This document shows, in pieces, positions 1 to 6,809 of a stretch of 64,000 nucleotides of DNA (positions are counted from its first letter, which is position 1; each line of letters starts with the position of its first letter). Origin of the DNA: Mesorhizobium carmichaelinearum (GTDB lineage Bacteria > Pseudomonadota > Alphaproteobacteria > Rhizobiales > Rhizobiaceae). The position numbers and the translations under genes are program-made. Where the stretch lies: assembly GCF_900199455.1 (NCBI RefSeq), contig NZ_FZQR01000002.1, forward strand, positions 62,001 through 126,000, given 5' to 3'. The notes beneath the pieces are model-generated. The model saw only the letters and a list, made by a program, of their open reading frames with translations, made no database searches and was not told where the DNA came from.

Positions 1-54
1 CAATATCACTAGTACGATGACCACCGCTCCAACGAGCCAAATTATATTGTTCAT
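1..54 (-). CDS. Small single-pass membrane peptide, partial at left edge
   Basis: The first 18 codons of a gene that runs off the left edge. The ATG at 52-54 (minus strand) is preceded by a good ribosome binding site (AGGAGAAGG a few bases upstream). The start reads MNNIIWLVGAVVIVLVIL, a hydrophobic helix beginning almost at residue 1. This is typical of the tiny (about 30-60 residue) membrane proteins common in Rhizobiales, whose role is unknown. The C-terminus is outside the window, so length and function cannot be judged. An EcfG-like promoter motif lies upstream at 172-196, and a hairpin (109-116/124-131) would fall in the leader if that promoter is used. Confidence 0.65.
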   Translation of the reverse strand, partial: MNNIIWLVGAVVIVLVIL

Positions 55-171
55 GATCCTTCTCCTGTTGCCTGGAAAGCTCGCGCCTCTGGTGGAGAAA
101 CGCGTGCCGATCAGCCTTTGTCCGGCTGATCTTCTGCCGATGCCAAGCGATGGCGTTGGCCGTGAGGACAG

Positions 172-196
172 AACAATTAGATGCACCTAATGTTCC
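172..196 (-). promoter_or_regulatory. Candidate EcfG-type promoter (GGAAC-N16-TGTT)
   Basis: Read on the minus strand, GGAAC (192-196) is followed after 16 bases by TGTT (172-175). The alphaproteobacterial EcfG general-stress consensus is GGAAC-N16/17-CGTT, so the -10 element has one deviation. The predicted start would leave a leader of about 110 bases before the gene at 54. The same sequence forms an imperfect inverted repeat (171-195), so an operator role is an alternative. Confidence 0.4.
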
Positions 197-297
197 GTCG
201 CATGGGCAAGATCGAGCAATGGCCTATTGAATTGCCTTTATATTAGCTATGGCGCATGTTCTGTCCTGAGGGACTGCCGGTGATGCCTGGAGCCGCC

Positions 298-606
298 ATG
301 GAAAAACTGGTTCTCACAGCAGCATTGGCGCTTGCCTGCCATTGCTCGCCGTCCCACGCGGACGACGAGCGGTCATGCGAAATCGTGGCGGCGTCAGCCC
401 AGCTTTCCGGCAAGACCAACTGTAGAGACGGCGATGTCGCCACCATCTCCGGCATGAGCACCAAAGAGGTGCCGGAAGCGATAGCCCGATATTGCGATTT
501 CTGGGCACAGATCGTCGTGTTGCCCGATGCGAGCACGACCGATGCATCGAGCCACTTCGTTGTTTGCAAGTACCGTCAGCGAGGGGCGGCCCCTTCTCGG
601 CCTTAG
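298..606 (+). CDS. Small secreted cysteine-containing protein, unknown function
   Basis: A 102-residue protein. The ATG at 298 was chosen over an upstream in-frame ATG at 256 because CTGGAG lies about five bases before it and because the protein then begins with a clean signal peptide (MEKLVLTAALALACHCSP, cleavage expected near SHA-DD). The mature part, about 80 residues, has four cysteines spaced across its length, which would suit two disulfides in the periplasm. No family is recognised. It sits alone on the plus strand, upstream of another small exported protein, in a group of stress-type small genes. Confidence 0.6.
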   Translation: MEKLVLTAALALACHCSPSHADDERSCEIVAASAQLSGKTNCRDGDVATISGMSTKEVPEAIARYCDFWAQIVVLPDASTTDASSHFVVCKYRQRGAAPSRP

Positions 607-668
607 GCTAAGCGATAGCCCGTCCTTCGACTTTCCGGAGGCTTCCGAGACTTGTCCTGGGACAGCCC

Positions 669-693
669 GGAACCAAAGGGGCCAGCGGCAGTT
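669..693 (+). promoter_or_regulatory. Candidate EcfG-type promoter (GGAAC-N17-GTT)
   Basis: GGAAC at 669-673 is followed after 17 bases by GTT at 691-693. That matches the EcfG general-stress consensus apart from the weakly conserved first base of the -10 box. It lies 40 bases upstream of the start codon at 733, the expected distance for transcription beginning near 700. Confidence 0.5.
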
Positions 694-732
694 ATCCGAC
701 GAAGGGCTAATCAAGATAATGGAGAAATTGCA

Positions 733-1014
733 ATGAGATCGATGATCATGTGCGCTTTGGCGCTTTCCATCGGATTGCCGGCTGTCGCGTCGGCGGCCCA
801 AACCGACGTAATCATCAAGACCCACCATCGTCACCACAGCAACGTCAAGATCATCAACGAGAACGGCCAGCGTCTGCATCACCGCCACCACGGCACCGTC
901 GCGTTCTATGATCACGGCCGCCGGCACCATCGTCCGGATACCGTCATCGTCACCGGCGCCGTCTCCAAGCGCCATCACCATCGCCCCGTCGTAATCGAAA
1001 ACAACGATTACTGA
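733..1014 (+). CDS. Small exported histidine-rich protein
   Basis: A 93-residue protein. The ATG at 733 has GGAG eight bases upstream and gives a clear signal peptide (MRSMIMCALALSIGLPAVASA). An upstream in-frame ATG at 652 would bury the signal sequence and is rejected. The mature chain is very rich in histidine, with HHRHH, HHRHH, RRHHR and KRHHHR clusters, which would bind divalent metals; it has no cysteine. Metal buffering in the periplasm is an inference from composition only. An EcfG-like promoter precedes it and a strong terminator follows, so it appears to be a single-gene transcription unit. Confidence 0.7.
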   Translation: MRSMIMCALALSIGLPAVASAAQTDVIIKTHHRHHSNVKIINENGQRLHHRHHGTVAFYDHGRRHHRPDTVIVTGAVSKRHHHRPVVIENNDY

Positions 1015-1022
1015 TCGACGCC

Positions 1023-1066
1023 GAAGGCTCGGCTCTTTGTAGCCGAGCCTTCCGGCAAGATTTTTT
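1023..1066 (+). terminator. Rho-independent terminator
   Basis: A perfect 12-bp stem (1023-1034 with 1041-1052) around a six-base loop, followed after eight bases by six T residues (1061-1066). It begins eight bases after the stop codon of the histidine-rich gene. Confidence 0.85.
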
Positions 1067-1220
1067 GGAGTGGCCCCGCACTCACAGGTCGATGACCATT
1101 GATGTCTGGGTCTCTTGAGAAAATCCGAGATGCGTAAAGCGCCATTCAGCTCCTCCGAAAAGGTCACACAATCTCACCTCGTTGGCTGGAATGCACAGGC
1201 CGCGGCGCCTGCCGACATTT

Positions 1221-1258
1221 AGGGTTCGCTCGCCACACGGATGCGGCGGGCGAACCCT
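1221..1258. repeat. Inverted repeat, possible terminator
   Basis: Arms 1221-1234 and 1245-1258 pair over 14 positions with one mismatch around a ten-base loop. No T-run follows on either strand. It lies downstream of the minus-strand gene at 1319-1411, so it may end or stabilise that transcript. Confidence 0.4.
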
Positions 1259-1318
1259 ATCGGCGCAGGAAGGGACGTAGCTGCGCCAATCTGCAAATCC
1301 ATTCGATCTTTCCGATGG

Positions 1319-1411
1319 TCAGCTATGGGTCATTCCAATCGCCATGAAAGTGATGGCCGCCGCAAAGATCAGTGCGAGCAACCAGCGCGCTTGGCCAACA
1401 CTCTTGTCCAT
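1319..1411 (-). CDS. 30-residue single-pass membrane peptide
   Basis: A 30-codon gene. The ATG (1409-1411 on the minus strand) follows a perfect AGGAGG six bases away. The peptide begins MDKSVGQARWLLALIFAAAI and continues as one hydrophobic helix (about residues 10-26) with a short charged N-terminus and the tail MTHS. A textbook ribosome site, an EcfG promoter at the right distance (1438-1462) and the membrane-helix composition make this a convincing small protein despite its size. Upstream in-frame codons could extend it to 67 residues but would lose the ribosome site. Function unknown; small membrane peptides of stress regulons often modulate larger membrane complexes. Confidence 0.65.
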   Translation of the reverse strand: MDKSVGQARWLLALIFAAAITFMAIGMTHS

Positions 1412-1437
1412 CAACTTCCTCCTGACGTGCGGTGGAC

Positions 1438-1462
1438 AACGGCTACGAACAGTGGCCGTTCC
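1438..1462 (-). promoter_or_regulatory. EcfG-type promoter, perfect consensus
   Basis: On the minus strand GGAAC (1458-1462), 16 bases, then CGTT (1438-1441), an exact match to the general-stress sigma factor EcfG consensus of alphaproteobacteria. It sits 27 bases before the ATG of the 30-residue peptide, with the AGGAGG ribosome site in between, giving a leader of about 20 bases. Confidence 0.7.
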
Positions 1463-1541
1463 GAACAGCACCACAGGTAAGACCATTGCATTTTGCGGCC
1501 GGACTAAAGTCTGGGGTTCCACCGGACCGAAGCCCAGCCAG

Positions 1542-1566
1542 GGAACGTTTGCGCTGCGGCCCTGTT
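1542..1566 (+). promoter_or_regulatory. Candidate EcfG-type promoter (GGAAC-N16-TGTT)
   Basis: GGAAC at 1542-1546 and TGTT at 1563-1566 are separated by 16 bases, one mismatch from the EcfG consensus. It lies 40 bases before the start of the small gene pair at 1607 and 1839, the second of which resembles stress proteins. Confidence 0.5.
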
Positions 1567-1606
1567 CGGTTGCTGGACCCGAAGATAATCAGACGAGCAG
1601 AACTGG

Positions 1607-1834
1607 ATGAACGTCACCATGTCTAACATTGAGGCCATAAGATCCGATGCCTTGGGAACGCGCGTAGCGGACCTTAGGACCAGAATGCAGCATGCCCGAA
1701 TTACCATGAGCGAAATGAAGACCTTCCAAAGGGTCGCGGCCATGATGGAGGACGGGCGGGGCAGCATTGACCATGACGATTTGATCGCCGCGTCCTTCGT
1801 TACCGACACGTTGCTCGACAAGAAAACGCCCTGA
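1607..1834 (+). CDS. Small soluble protein, unknown function
   Basis: A 75-residue protein starting MNVTMSNIEAIRSDALG, without signal peptide or membrane segment, probably mostly helical. The ribosome site is weak, and an internal ATG at 1619 is a second possible start. No family recognised. It stops four bases before the next gene starts, so the two are probably cotranscribed from the EcfG-like promoter at 1542-1566. Confidence 0.5.
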   Translation: MNVTMSNIEAIRSDALGTRVADLRTRMQHARITMSEMKTFQRVAAMMEDGRGSIDHDDLIAASFVTDTLLDKKTP

Positions 1835-1838
1835 GACC

Positions 1839-2255
1839 ATGCGGACAATCAGCAAGCTTTTTGATTCCCATGCTGAAGCAGCCCGGGTTGCTGGAGAACT
1901 GGTGGCGGTCGGTGTTCCTCGCGTTCAGATTGCCATTATCGGGCCCTACCGGGACGAAGTCACGGTTCTGAGTTCCCCGAGTGTCATCCTTGCGGCATTG
2001 GCCTGCCTGAGCGCCATGGCCGTTTGCGGCGTCAGTCCTCTTCCGGCAGGATTGCCGGCAACAGCACTGGTTTGCGCGGTCTGTGCTGGCGGGTTGCTCG
2101 GCACATTCATCACCACTGCGGCAATGCCGGATGATCGGAGCGTTGCCGACGGGATCGTCTTGGTGACGGCGCATGTTGATGAAAATGCAACCGACATCGC
2201 TCAAGCAGTGCTTGGCGGTTGCACTCCCACCGCATTGATCGCCGAAGCGGCGTGA
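1839..2255 (+). CDS. General-stress-protein-like membrane protein (GSP17M-type N-terminus)
   Basis: A 138-residue protein. Residues 1-45 (KLFDSHAEAARVAGELVAVG) resemble the ferredoxin-like N-terminal segment of general stress protein 17M and related proteins, in which a short alpha/beta module precedes glycine-rich hydrophobic helices. Residues about 47-95 are hydrophobic and rich in Gly and Ala, probably two membrane segments. A soluble tail with VTAHVDENATDIAQAVL follows, again alpha/beta in character. It sits directly behind the 75-residue gene in a likely two-gene stress operon. The family call rests on pattern recall, and its biochemical role is not known. Confidence 0.55.
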   Translation: MRTISKLFDSHAEAARVAGELVAVGVPRVQIAIIGPYRDEVTVLSSPSVILAALACLSAMAVCGVSPLPAGLPATALVCAVCAGGLLGTFITTAAMPDDRSVADGIVLVTAHVDENATDIAQAVLGGCTPTALIAEAA

Positions 2256-2586
2256 GTTTCCAGGGAAACTGAGGGAAAGGCGCGGCACGAAGGCGGGTTG
2301 CCACAACCAACCGGAACCGCGGAGGTTTGCATCGGCCAAGGACCGACGAAAAGCCGCCCCGGCGTCAACCGAGGCGGACTCTCTCCGTTTCCAGTGATTG
2401 CATTTAGACACTCGACAGACACCAACTTCGAGCGATCGCGAACGTTCCCGCATTTGGCTGGAACTCCGTGCATTCATGTATCCACAGGGTTCTGTCGCGA
2501 GCACAATCTTTGACGAAATAATCGTCGGCTCCAGATAGTTCGGTGGATATGATGAAGCCCGTGAAACTGGCGCGCCGGATGTGGAC
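2256..2586. other. Intergenic stretch, no convincing gene
   Basis: No reading frame with a plausible start, ribosome site and composition was found. A 9-bp hairpin with one mismatch (2354-2362/2369-2377) could end transcripts from the upstream operon but has no clear T-run. Presumably also holds the promoter of the lipoprotein gene at 2587; no recognisable motif was found. Confidence 0.5.
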
Positions 2587-2931
2587 ATGAATTTTATTTC
2601 AACGACAGCCTCGGCACCGGTTCTTGTGATTGCGATGTTTCTGGTTACCGGCTGCTCGTCGATCGGCAGGACGGTCGATCCGGCGAAGTACGACAGTATG
2701 AGTTGCACCGAGCTCAACAGCGCGCTGGGCGAAAACGCCAGCGAAATCTCGCAAACCGCAATCACCCGCGGCAAGGTCGCCAACGCCAGTGTTCCGCGCT
2801 GGCTGCTTGGTGGCTCGCGCGTGAAAACCGCTGTCGCCAACCGCGAAACAGCCAGGATCGACCGGCTGAAACAGCAGCAGGATGCCATTGCTGCCGTACG
2901 CGCGCGCAAGTGCCCCAAATCAGCAGGCTGA
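2587..2931 (+). CDS. Small outer/inner membrane lipoprotein
   Basis: A 114-residue protein with a lipoprotein signal: a hydrophobic stretch (SAPVLVIAMFLVTGC) ending in the lipobox VTGC, with the modified Cys near residue 23. The mature chain has two further Cys (SCTEL and RKCPK) near its ends and a basic helical C-terminal half (ARIDRLKQQQDAIAAVRARK). The ATG at 2587 is preferred because GGA lies seven bases upstream; a GTG two codons earlier (2581) is possible. It is a conserved-looking rhizobial hypothetical protein with no known role. It converges on the opp operon, whose last gene ends 40 bases away. Confidence 0.7.
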   Translation: MNFISTTASAPVLVIAMFLVTGCSSIGRTVDPAKYDSMSCTELNSALGENASEISQTAITRGKVANASVPRWLLGGSRVKTAVANRETARIDRLKQQQDAIAAVRARKCPKSAG

Positions 2932-2971
2932 GCGAACAGCCCCGATGATTGCCCTTAGCTGAAGTGACGCC

Positions 2972-4606
2972 TCACGCGCTTAGCCGAAAGCGCGTCACAT
3001 CGATCGCCGCGGCCATCAGCGTCTGCGTGTAAACGTGCTGCGGATTGCTGAAGATCGCCTCGGTCGGCCCCTCCTCGACGATCTTGCCCTGTTTCATGAC
3101 GATGATGTAGTCGGCCATGGCGCGCACGACCGAAAGATCGTGGCTGATGAACAGGTAGGACAGTTCATGGTCGGCCTGCAGCTTGCGCAGCAGTTCGACG
3201 ATCTGTTTCTGCACCGATCGGTCGAGCGCCGAGGTCGGCTCGTCCAGCACGACCATTTTGGGCTTCAGGATCATGGCCCGCGCTATGGCGATGCGCTGCC
3301 GCTGGCCGCCTGAGAATTCATGCGGGTAGCGGTTGCGGGCGTTGGGATCGAGGCCGACCTCGAGCAAGGCCTCGACCGCGCGCTGGTCGCGCTGCTTGCC
3401 CGAAAGATTGGGCTCATGCACCAGCAGCCCTTCTGTGATGACCTGGCCGACGGTCATGCGCGGCGACAGCGAGCCGAACGGATCCTGGAAGACGAGCTGC
3501 ATCTGGCGCCGCAGCGGCCGCATCTGCTGCCGGTCGGCGGTGGAAATGTCGCGATCGCCGAAACGGATCAAGCCATCGCTCGGCAGCAGCCGCAGCAGGG
3601 CGCGGCCGAGCGTCGATTTGCCCGATCCGGATTCGCCGACGATGCCGATGGTCTGGTTGCGCTGCAGCCGGATCGAGATGTCATCGACGGCGCGCAGCAT
3701 TAGCGGTTCGCCGGCCAGGAACCCGCCGCCGATCTTGAATGTGACTTCGACATTCCTGCCTTCGAGCACCACGGGCGCATTGGCGGGCGGTGGCGCCTTG
3801 GTTCCCGTCGGCTCGGCCGCCAGCAGCATTTTTGTATAGGCATGCTGCGGGTTGACGAAGATCGCCTCGGCGTCACCCTCCTCGACCACCTCGCCCTGGC
3901 GCATGACATAGACCCGGTCGGCAAAGCGCCGGACGATGCCGAGATCATGGGTGATGAAGACGATCGCCATGCCGAGCTTGCGCTGCAGTTCTGCGAGCAG
4001 CATCAGGATCTGCGCCTGGATGGTGACGTCGAGCGCCGTCGTCGGCTCGTCGGCGATCAGTATGTCGGGATCATTGGCGAGCGCCATGGCGATCATGACG
4101 CGCTGGCGCTGGCCGCCGGACATTTCGTGCGGATAGGATTTCATCCGCCGCTCGGGATCGGGAATATGCACCAGCCGCAAGAGCTTGAGCGCCTCCTCGC
4201 GTGCCTCGGCGGCATTCAGGCCGCGATGCCGGCGGATCGGTTCGATCAGCTGGTTGCCGATCGAATAGAGCGGATCGAGCGAGGTCATCGGCTCCTGGAA
4301 GATCATGCTGATCTTGGCGCCGCGCACCTTGTTCAGGTCGGATTTGCTCAGGGTGAGCAGGTTGCGGCCGCGATAGTCGACGCTGCCGGTGGCTTCGCCA
4401 TTCGAAGCCAGCAGGCTCATCGCCGCCATCATCGTCTGGCTCTTGCCGGAGCCGGATTCACCGACCACGGCAACGGTCTCGCCCGCGTTGACGTGGATGT
4501 TGATGCCCTTCACCGCTTCGACGGCGCCGTCGAGCGTGCGGAAGCGGACGCGCAAATCCTTGACGCTGAGGATCGTTTCGGGAGTGGCCATGTCAGCGAT
4601 CCCCAT
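2972..4606 (-). CDS. Peptide ABC transporter, fused double ATPase (OppD-OppF / YejF type)
   Basis: A 544-residue protein with two complete ABC nucleotide-binding domains, equivalent to OppD and OppF joined. Domain 1 has Walker [11 protein letters not shown] and signature MSGGQRQR; domain 2 has Walker [12 protein letters not shown] and signature FSGGQRQR. Both have intact Walker B/Asp-Glu pairs (LIADEPT, VVLDEPT), so both sites should hydrolyse ATP. It powers the permease encoded just upstream. The start at 4606 lies two bases after the permease stop; an internal ATG at 4591 with GGGGA upstream is an equally plausible start. It is the last gene of the oppABC operon. Length and architecture match YejF-like fused ATPases. 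Confidence 0.9.
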   Translation of the reverse strand: MGIADMATPETILSVKDLRVRFRTLDGAVEAVKGINIHVNAGETVAVVGESGSGKSQTMMAAMSLLASNGEATGSVDYRGRNLLTLSKSDLNKVRGAKISMIFQEPMTSLDPLYSIGNQLIEPIRRHRGLNAAEAREEALKLLRLVHIPDPERRMKSYPHEMSGGQRQRVMIAMALANDPDILIADEPTTALDVTIQAQILMLLAELQRKLGMAIVFITHDLGIVRRFADRVYVMRQGEVVEEGDAEAIFVNPQHAYTKMLLAAEPTGTKAPPPANAPVVLEGRNVEVTFKIGGGFLAGEPLMLRAVDDISIRLQRNQTIGIVGESGSGKSTLGRALLRLLPSDGLIRFGDRDISTADRQQMRPLRRQMQLVFQDPFGSLSPRMTVGQVITEGLLVHEPNLSGKQRDQRAVEALLEVGLDPNARNRYPHEFSGGQRQRIAIARAMILKPKMVVLDEPTSALDRSVQKQIVELLRKLQADHELSYLFISHDLSVVRAMADYIIVMKQGKIVEEGPTEAIFSNPQHVYTQTLMAAAIDVTRFRLSA

Positions 4607-4608
4607 CT

Positions 4609-5730
4609 TTATCGATCCCTCGGGTCAAGTGCGTCGCGCAGGCCGTCGCCGACGAAATTGAGCGCAAACAGCGTCGAGACGAGGAAGAAGGCGGGGAACA
4701 GCAGCAGCCAGTTGGCGGTGCCGATGTTCTTGGCGCCGACCGAAATCAGCACGCCCCAGCTGGTCATCGGCTCCTGCACGCCGAGCCCGAGGAACGACAG
4801 GAAACTCTCCAGGATGATGACCTGCGGCACCAGCAGGGTCATGTAGATCACCACCGGGCCGAGCAGATTGGGGATGACGTGGCGCAGCAGGATGCCGCGC
4901 TGGCCGACACCCATGGCTTCCGCCGCCTGGACATATTCCTGGCGGCGGATCGACAGTGCCTGGCCGCGCACGATACGGGCCATGTCGAGCCACAGCACCG
5001 CACCCACGGCCAGGAACATCAGCACGAAGTTGCGGCCGAAGAACACCACCAGCATGATGACGAAGAAGATGAACGGCAAGGAATAGAGCACATCGACGAT
5101 GCGCATCATCACCTCGTCGATCTTGCCGCCGGAAAAGCCGGCGGCAGCACCATAGATGACGCCAATCACCACCGCCACGACGCCGGCGAGCAGGCCGATG
5201 GCGAGCGAGATGCGCCCGGCCATCAGCGTGCGCGAAAGAAGATCGCGGCCGGTGTTGTCGGTGCCGAACAGGAAATATTGCTGCTTGACCGACGTGCTCA
5301 TCGTCACTTCGAGCCCGTCGGCCGACTTGCTCTCGATCTTGGTGTCGTCAAAGGCATCGGAACGGTCGAGGTAGCGGATGTTGCGATCATCGACCGGCTT
5401 GGTCGAGGTGACCGTGACTGTGACGTGGCTGCCTTCCTGATGCCACTCCTTGAGATCGACCCGCATGCGCTTGATGGCATCCGTGAGTGCCCCTTGAATC
5501 ATGTCGGCCTTCGGATAGGCCGACAGGCTTGGCGGCATGCGCACATAGTCGGCATAGATCGTCGTGTACTGATGCGGCACGAACCAGGGGCCGAACACAC
5601 TGACGATCCCGATCAAGGCGAGGTAATAGAGGCTGAACATGGCGGCGCGGTTGGCCTTGAGGCGCGCCCAGGCGTCACCCCAGAGCGAACGGCCGACGAT
5701 TGCGGGAGCTGTGGCTGCGATGTCAGTCAT
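4609..5730 (-). CDS. oppC: Peptide ABC transporter permease (OppC)
   Basis: A 373-residue inner-membrane permease. It has an N-terminal cytoplasmic tail and one membrane helix (about 30-50), then a periplasmic insert of about 100 residues, as in many rhizobial OppC proteins. After the FGTDNTGRDL motif come five membrane helices forming the transport domain. The cytoplasmic EAA loop reads EAMGVGQRGILLRHVIPN, the contact for the ATPase. It overlaps the 3' end of oppB by eight bases and is followed two bases later by the ATPase gene, so the three are translationally coupled. Confidence 0.92.
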   Translation of the reverse strand: MTDIAATAPAIVGRSLWGDAWARLKANRAAMFSLYYLALIGIVSVFGPWFVPHQYTTIYADYVRMPPSLSAYPKADMIQGALTDAIKRMRVDLKEWHQEGSHVTVTVTSTKPVDDRNIRYLDRSDAFDDTKIESKSADGLEVTMSTSVKQQYFLFGTDNTGRDLLSRTLMAGRISLAIGLLAGVVAVVIGVIYGAAAGFSGGKIDEVMMRIVDVLYSLPFIFFVIMLVVFFGRNFVLMFLAVGAVLWLDMARIVRGQALSIRRQEYVQAAEAMGVGQRGILLRHVIPNLLGPVVIYMTLLVPQVIILESFLSFLGLGVQEPMTSWGVLISVGAKNIGTANWLLLFPAFFLVSTLFALNFVGDGLRDALDPRDR

Positions 5731-6646
5731 AGCGCACCCTCGGGTCGACGACCGCGTACATGACGTCGACGATCAGGTTGAAGATGATGGTGAAGATGGC
5801 GATCACCACCACCGTCCCCATCACCAGCGTATAATCGCGGTTGAGCGCGGCATCGACGAAATAGCGGCCGACGCCGGGAATGGAGAAGATCGTCTCGACG
5901 ATCACCGAGCCAGTCAAAAGAGCCGCCGCCGCTGGACCGGTGAATGAGACGATCGGCAAGATGGCGCCGCGCAAGGCGTGCTTGACCACCACCGACCAGT
6001 CGGAGAGGCCGAGCGCGCGTGCCGTGCGGATATGGTGAGAGCGCAACGATTCAATCATCGAGCCGCGCATCAGGCGGGCAACGATGGCGATCTGCGGCAG
6101 TGCGAGCGTCAGCACAGGGCCGACCTTGTTGATGAAGGCGCCGTCCCCCCAGCCGCCGATCGGCAGCAGCTTCCAGGTCAGCCCGAACAGGAGCTGGATC
6201 ACCGGCGCGATGACGAAGGTGGGGATGGTGCTGCCGGCCGTCGCCAGCGCAATCACCGTATAGTCGCCAAGCTTGTTCTGGTTGAGCGCGGCAATGGTGC
6301 CGAGCACGCTGCCAAGCAGCAGCGCCAGGATCAGGGCCGAGGCGCCGAGCTGGACGGAAATGGGCAGGCCCTTGGCAAACAGTTCGGTGACGGTGAAGTC
6401 CGGCATGTTGTAGCTCGGGCCGAAATTGCCGCGTAAGAGATTGCCGAGATAGTGGACATATTGCAGCCAGAGCGGATCGTTGAGGCCGAACTGGGCTTCA
6501 AGGTTGGCCTTGATCTCTGGGCTAAGCCCCCGCTCCTGGTTGAATGGGCCGCCTGGCGCGACGCGCATCAGGAAGAACGCCATCGTCACGATGACGAACA
6601 GCGTCGGTATGGCGGTCAAAAGCCGCCGGAATACATATCGCAGCAT
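5723..6646 (-). CDS. oppB: Peptide ABC transporter permease (OppB)
   Basis: A 307-residue permease with the canonical OppB start (MLRYVFRRLLTAIPTLFVIV), a periplasmic segment with FGLNDPLWLQYVHYL, and six predicted membrane helices. The EAA loop region contains RTARALGLSDWSVVVKHALR. It forms the channel together with OppC. The gene lies 163 bases downstream of oppA; the gap holds a strong hairpin, which would let the binding protein be made in excess of the permease. Confidence 0.92.
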   Translation of the reverse strand: MLRYVFRRLLTAIPTLFVIVTMAFFLMRVAPGGPFNQERGLSPEIKANLEAQFGLNDPLWLQYVHYLGNLLRGNFGPSYNMPDFTVTELFAKGLPISVQLGASALILALLLGSVLGTIAALNQNKLGDYTVIALATAGSTIPTFVIAPVIQLLFGLTWKLLPIGGWGDGAFINKVGPVLTLALPQIAIVARLMRGSMIESLRSHHIRTARALGLSDWSVVVKHALRGAILPIVSFTGPAAAALLTGSVIVETIFSIPGVGRYFVDAALNRDYTLVMGTVVVIAIFTIIFNLIVDVMYAVVDPRVRYD

Positions 6647-6809
6647 CGGTGCCCCACTTGATCCGGAACACGCCCATCCAGTTGGATGATTGTGCTCCAG
6701 CGTTCAAATCTTCGCACCGGATTTTCCGAAAATCGATTCCGTTTCCCGGCCGATGCGATGGCAAACCAGCACCGCCGCGCCTCTCGGGGCGCGGCGGCTT
6801 GGCCAGGGA
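6647..6809. repeat. Intergenic oppA-oppB spacer with strong hairpin
   Basis: A perfect 10-bp GC stem (6772-6781 with 6788-6797, loop of six) lies just after the oppA stop on the minus strand. Such hairpins behind binding-protein genes usually protect the upstream mRNA from 3' exonucleases or attenuate transcription. The remainder (about 6700-6760) contains the GATTTTCCGAAAATC motif and resembles a dispersed rhizobial intergenic palindrome, but this is only a resemblance. Confidence 0.65.
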
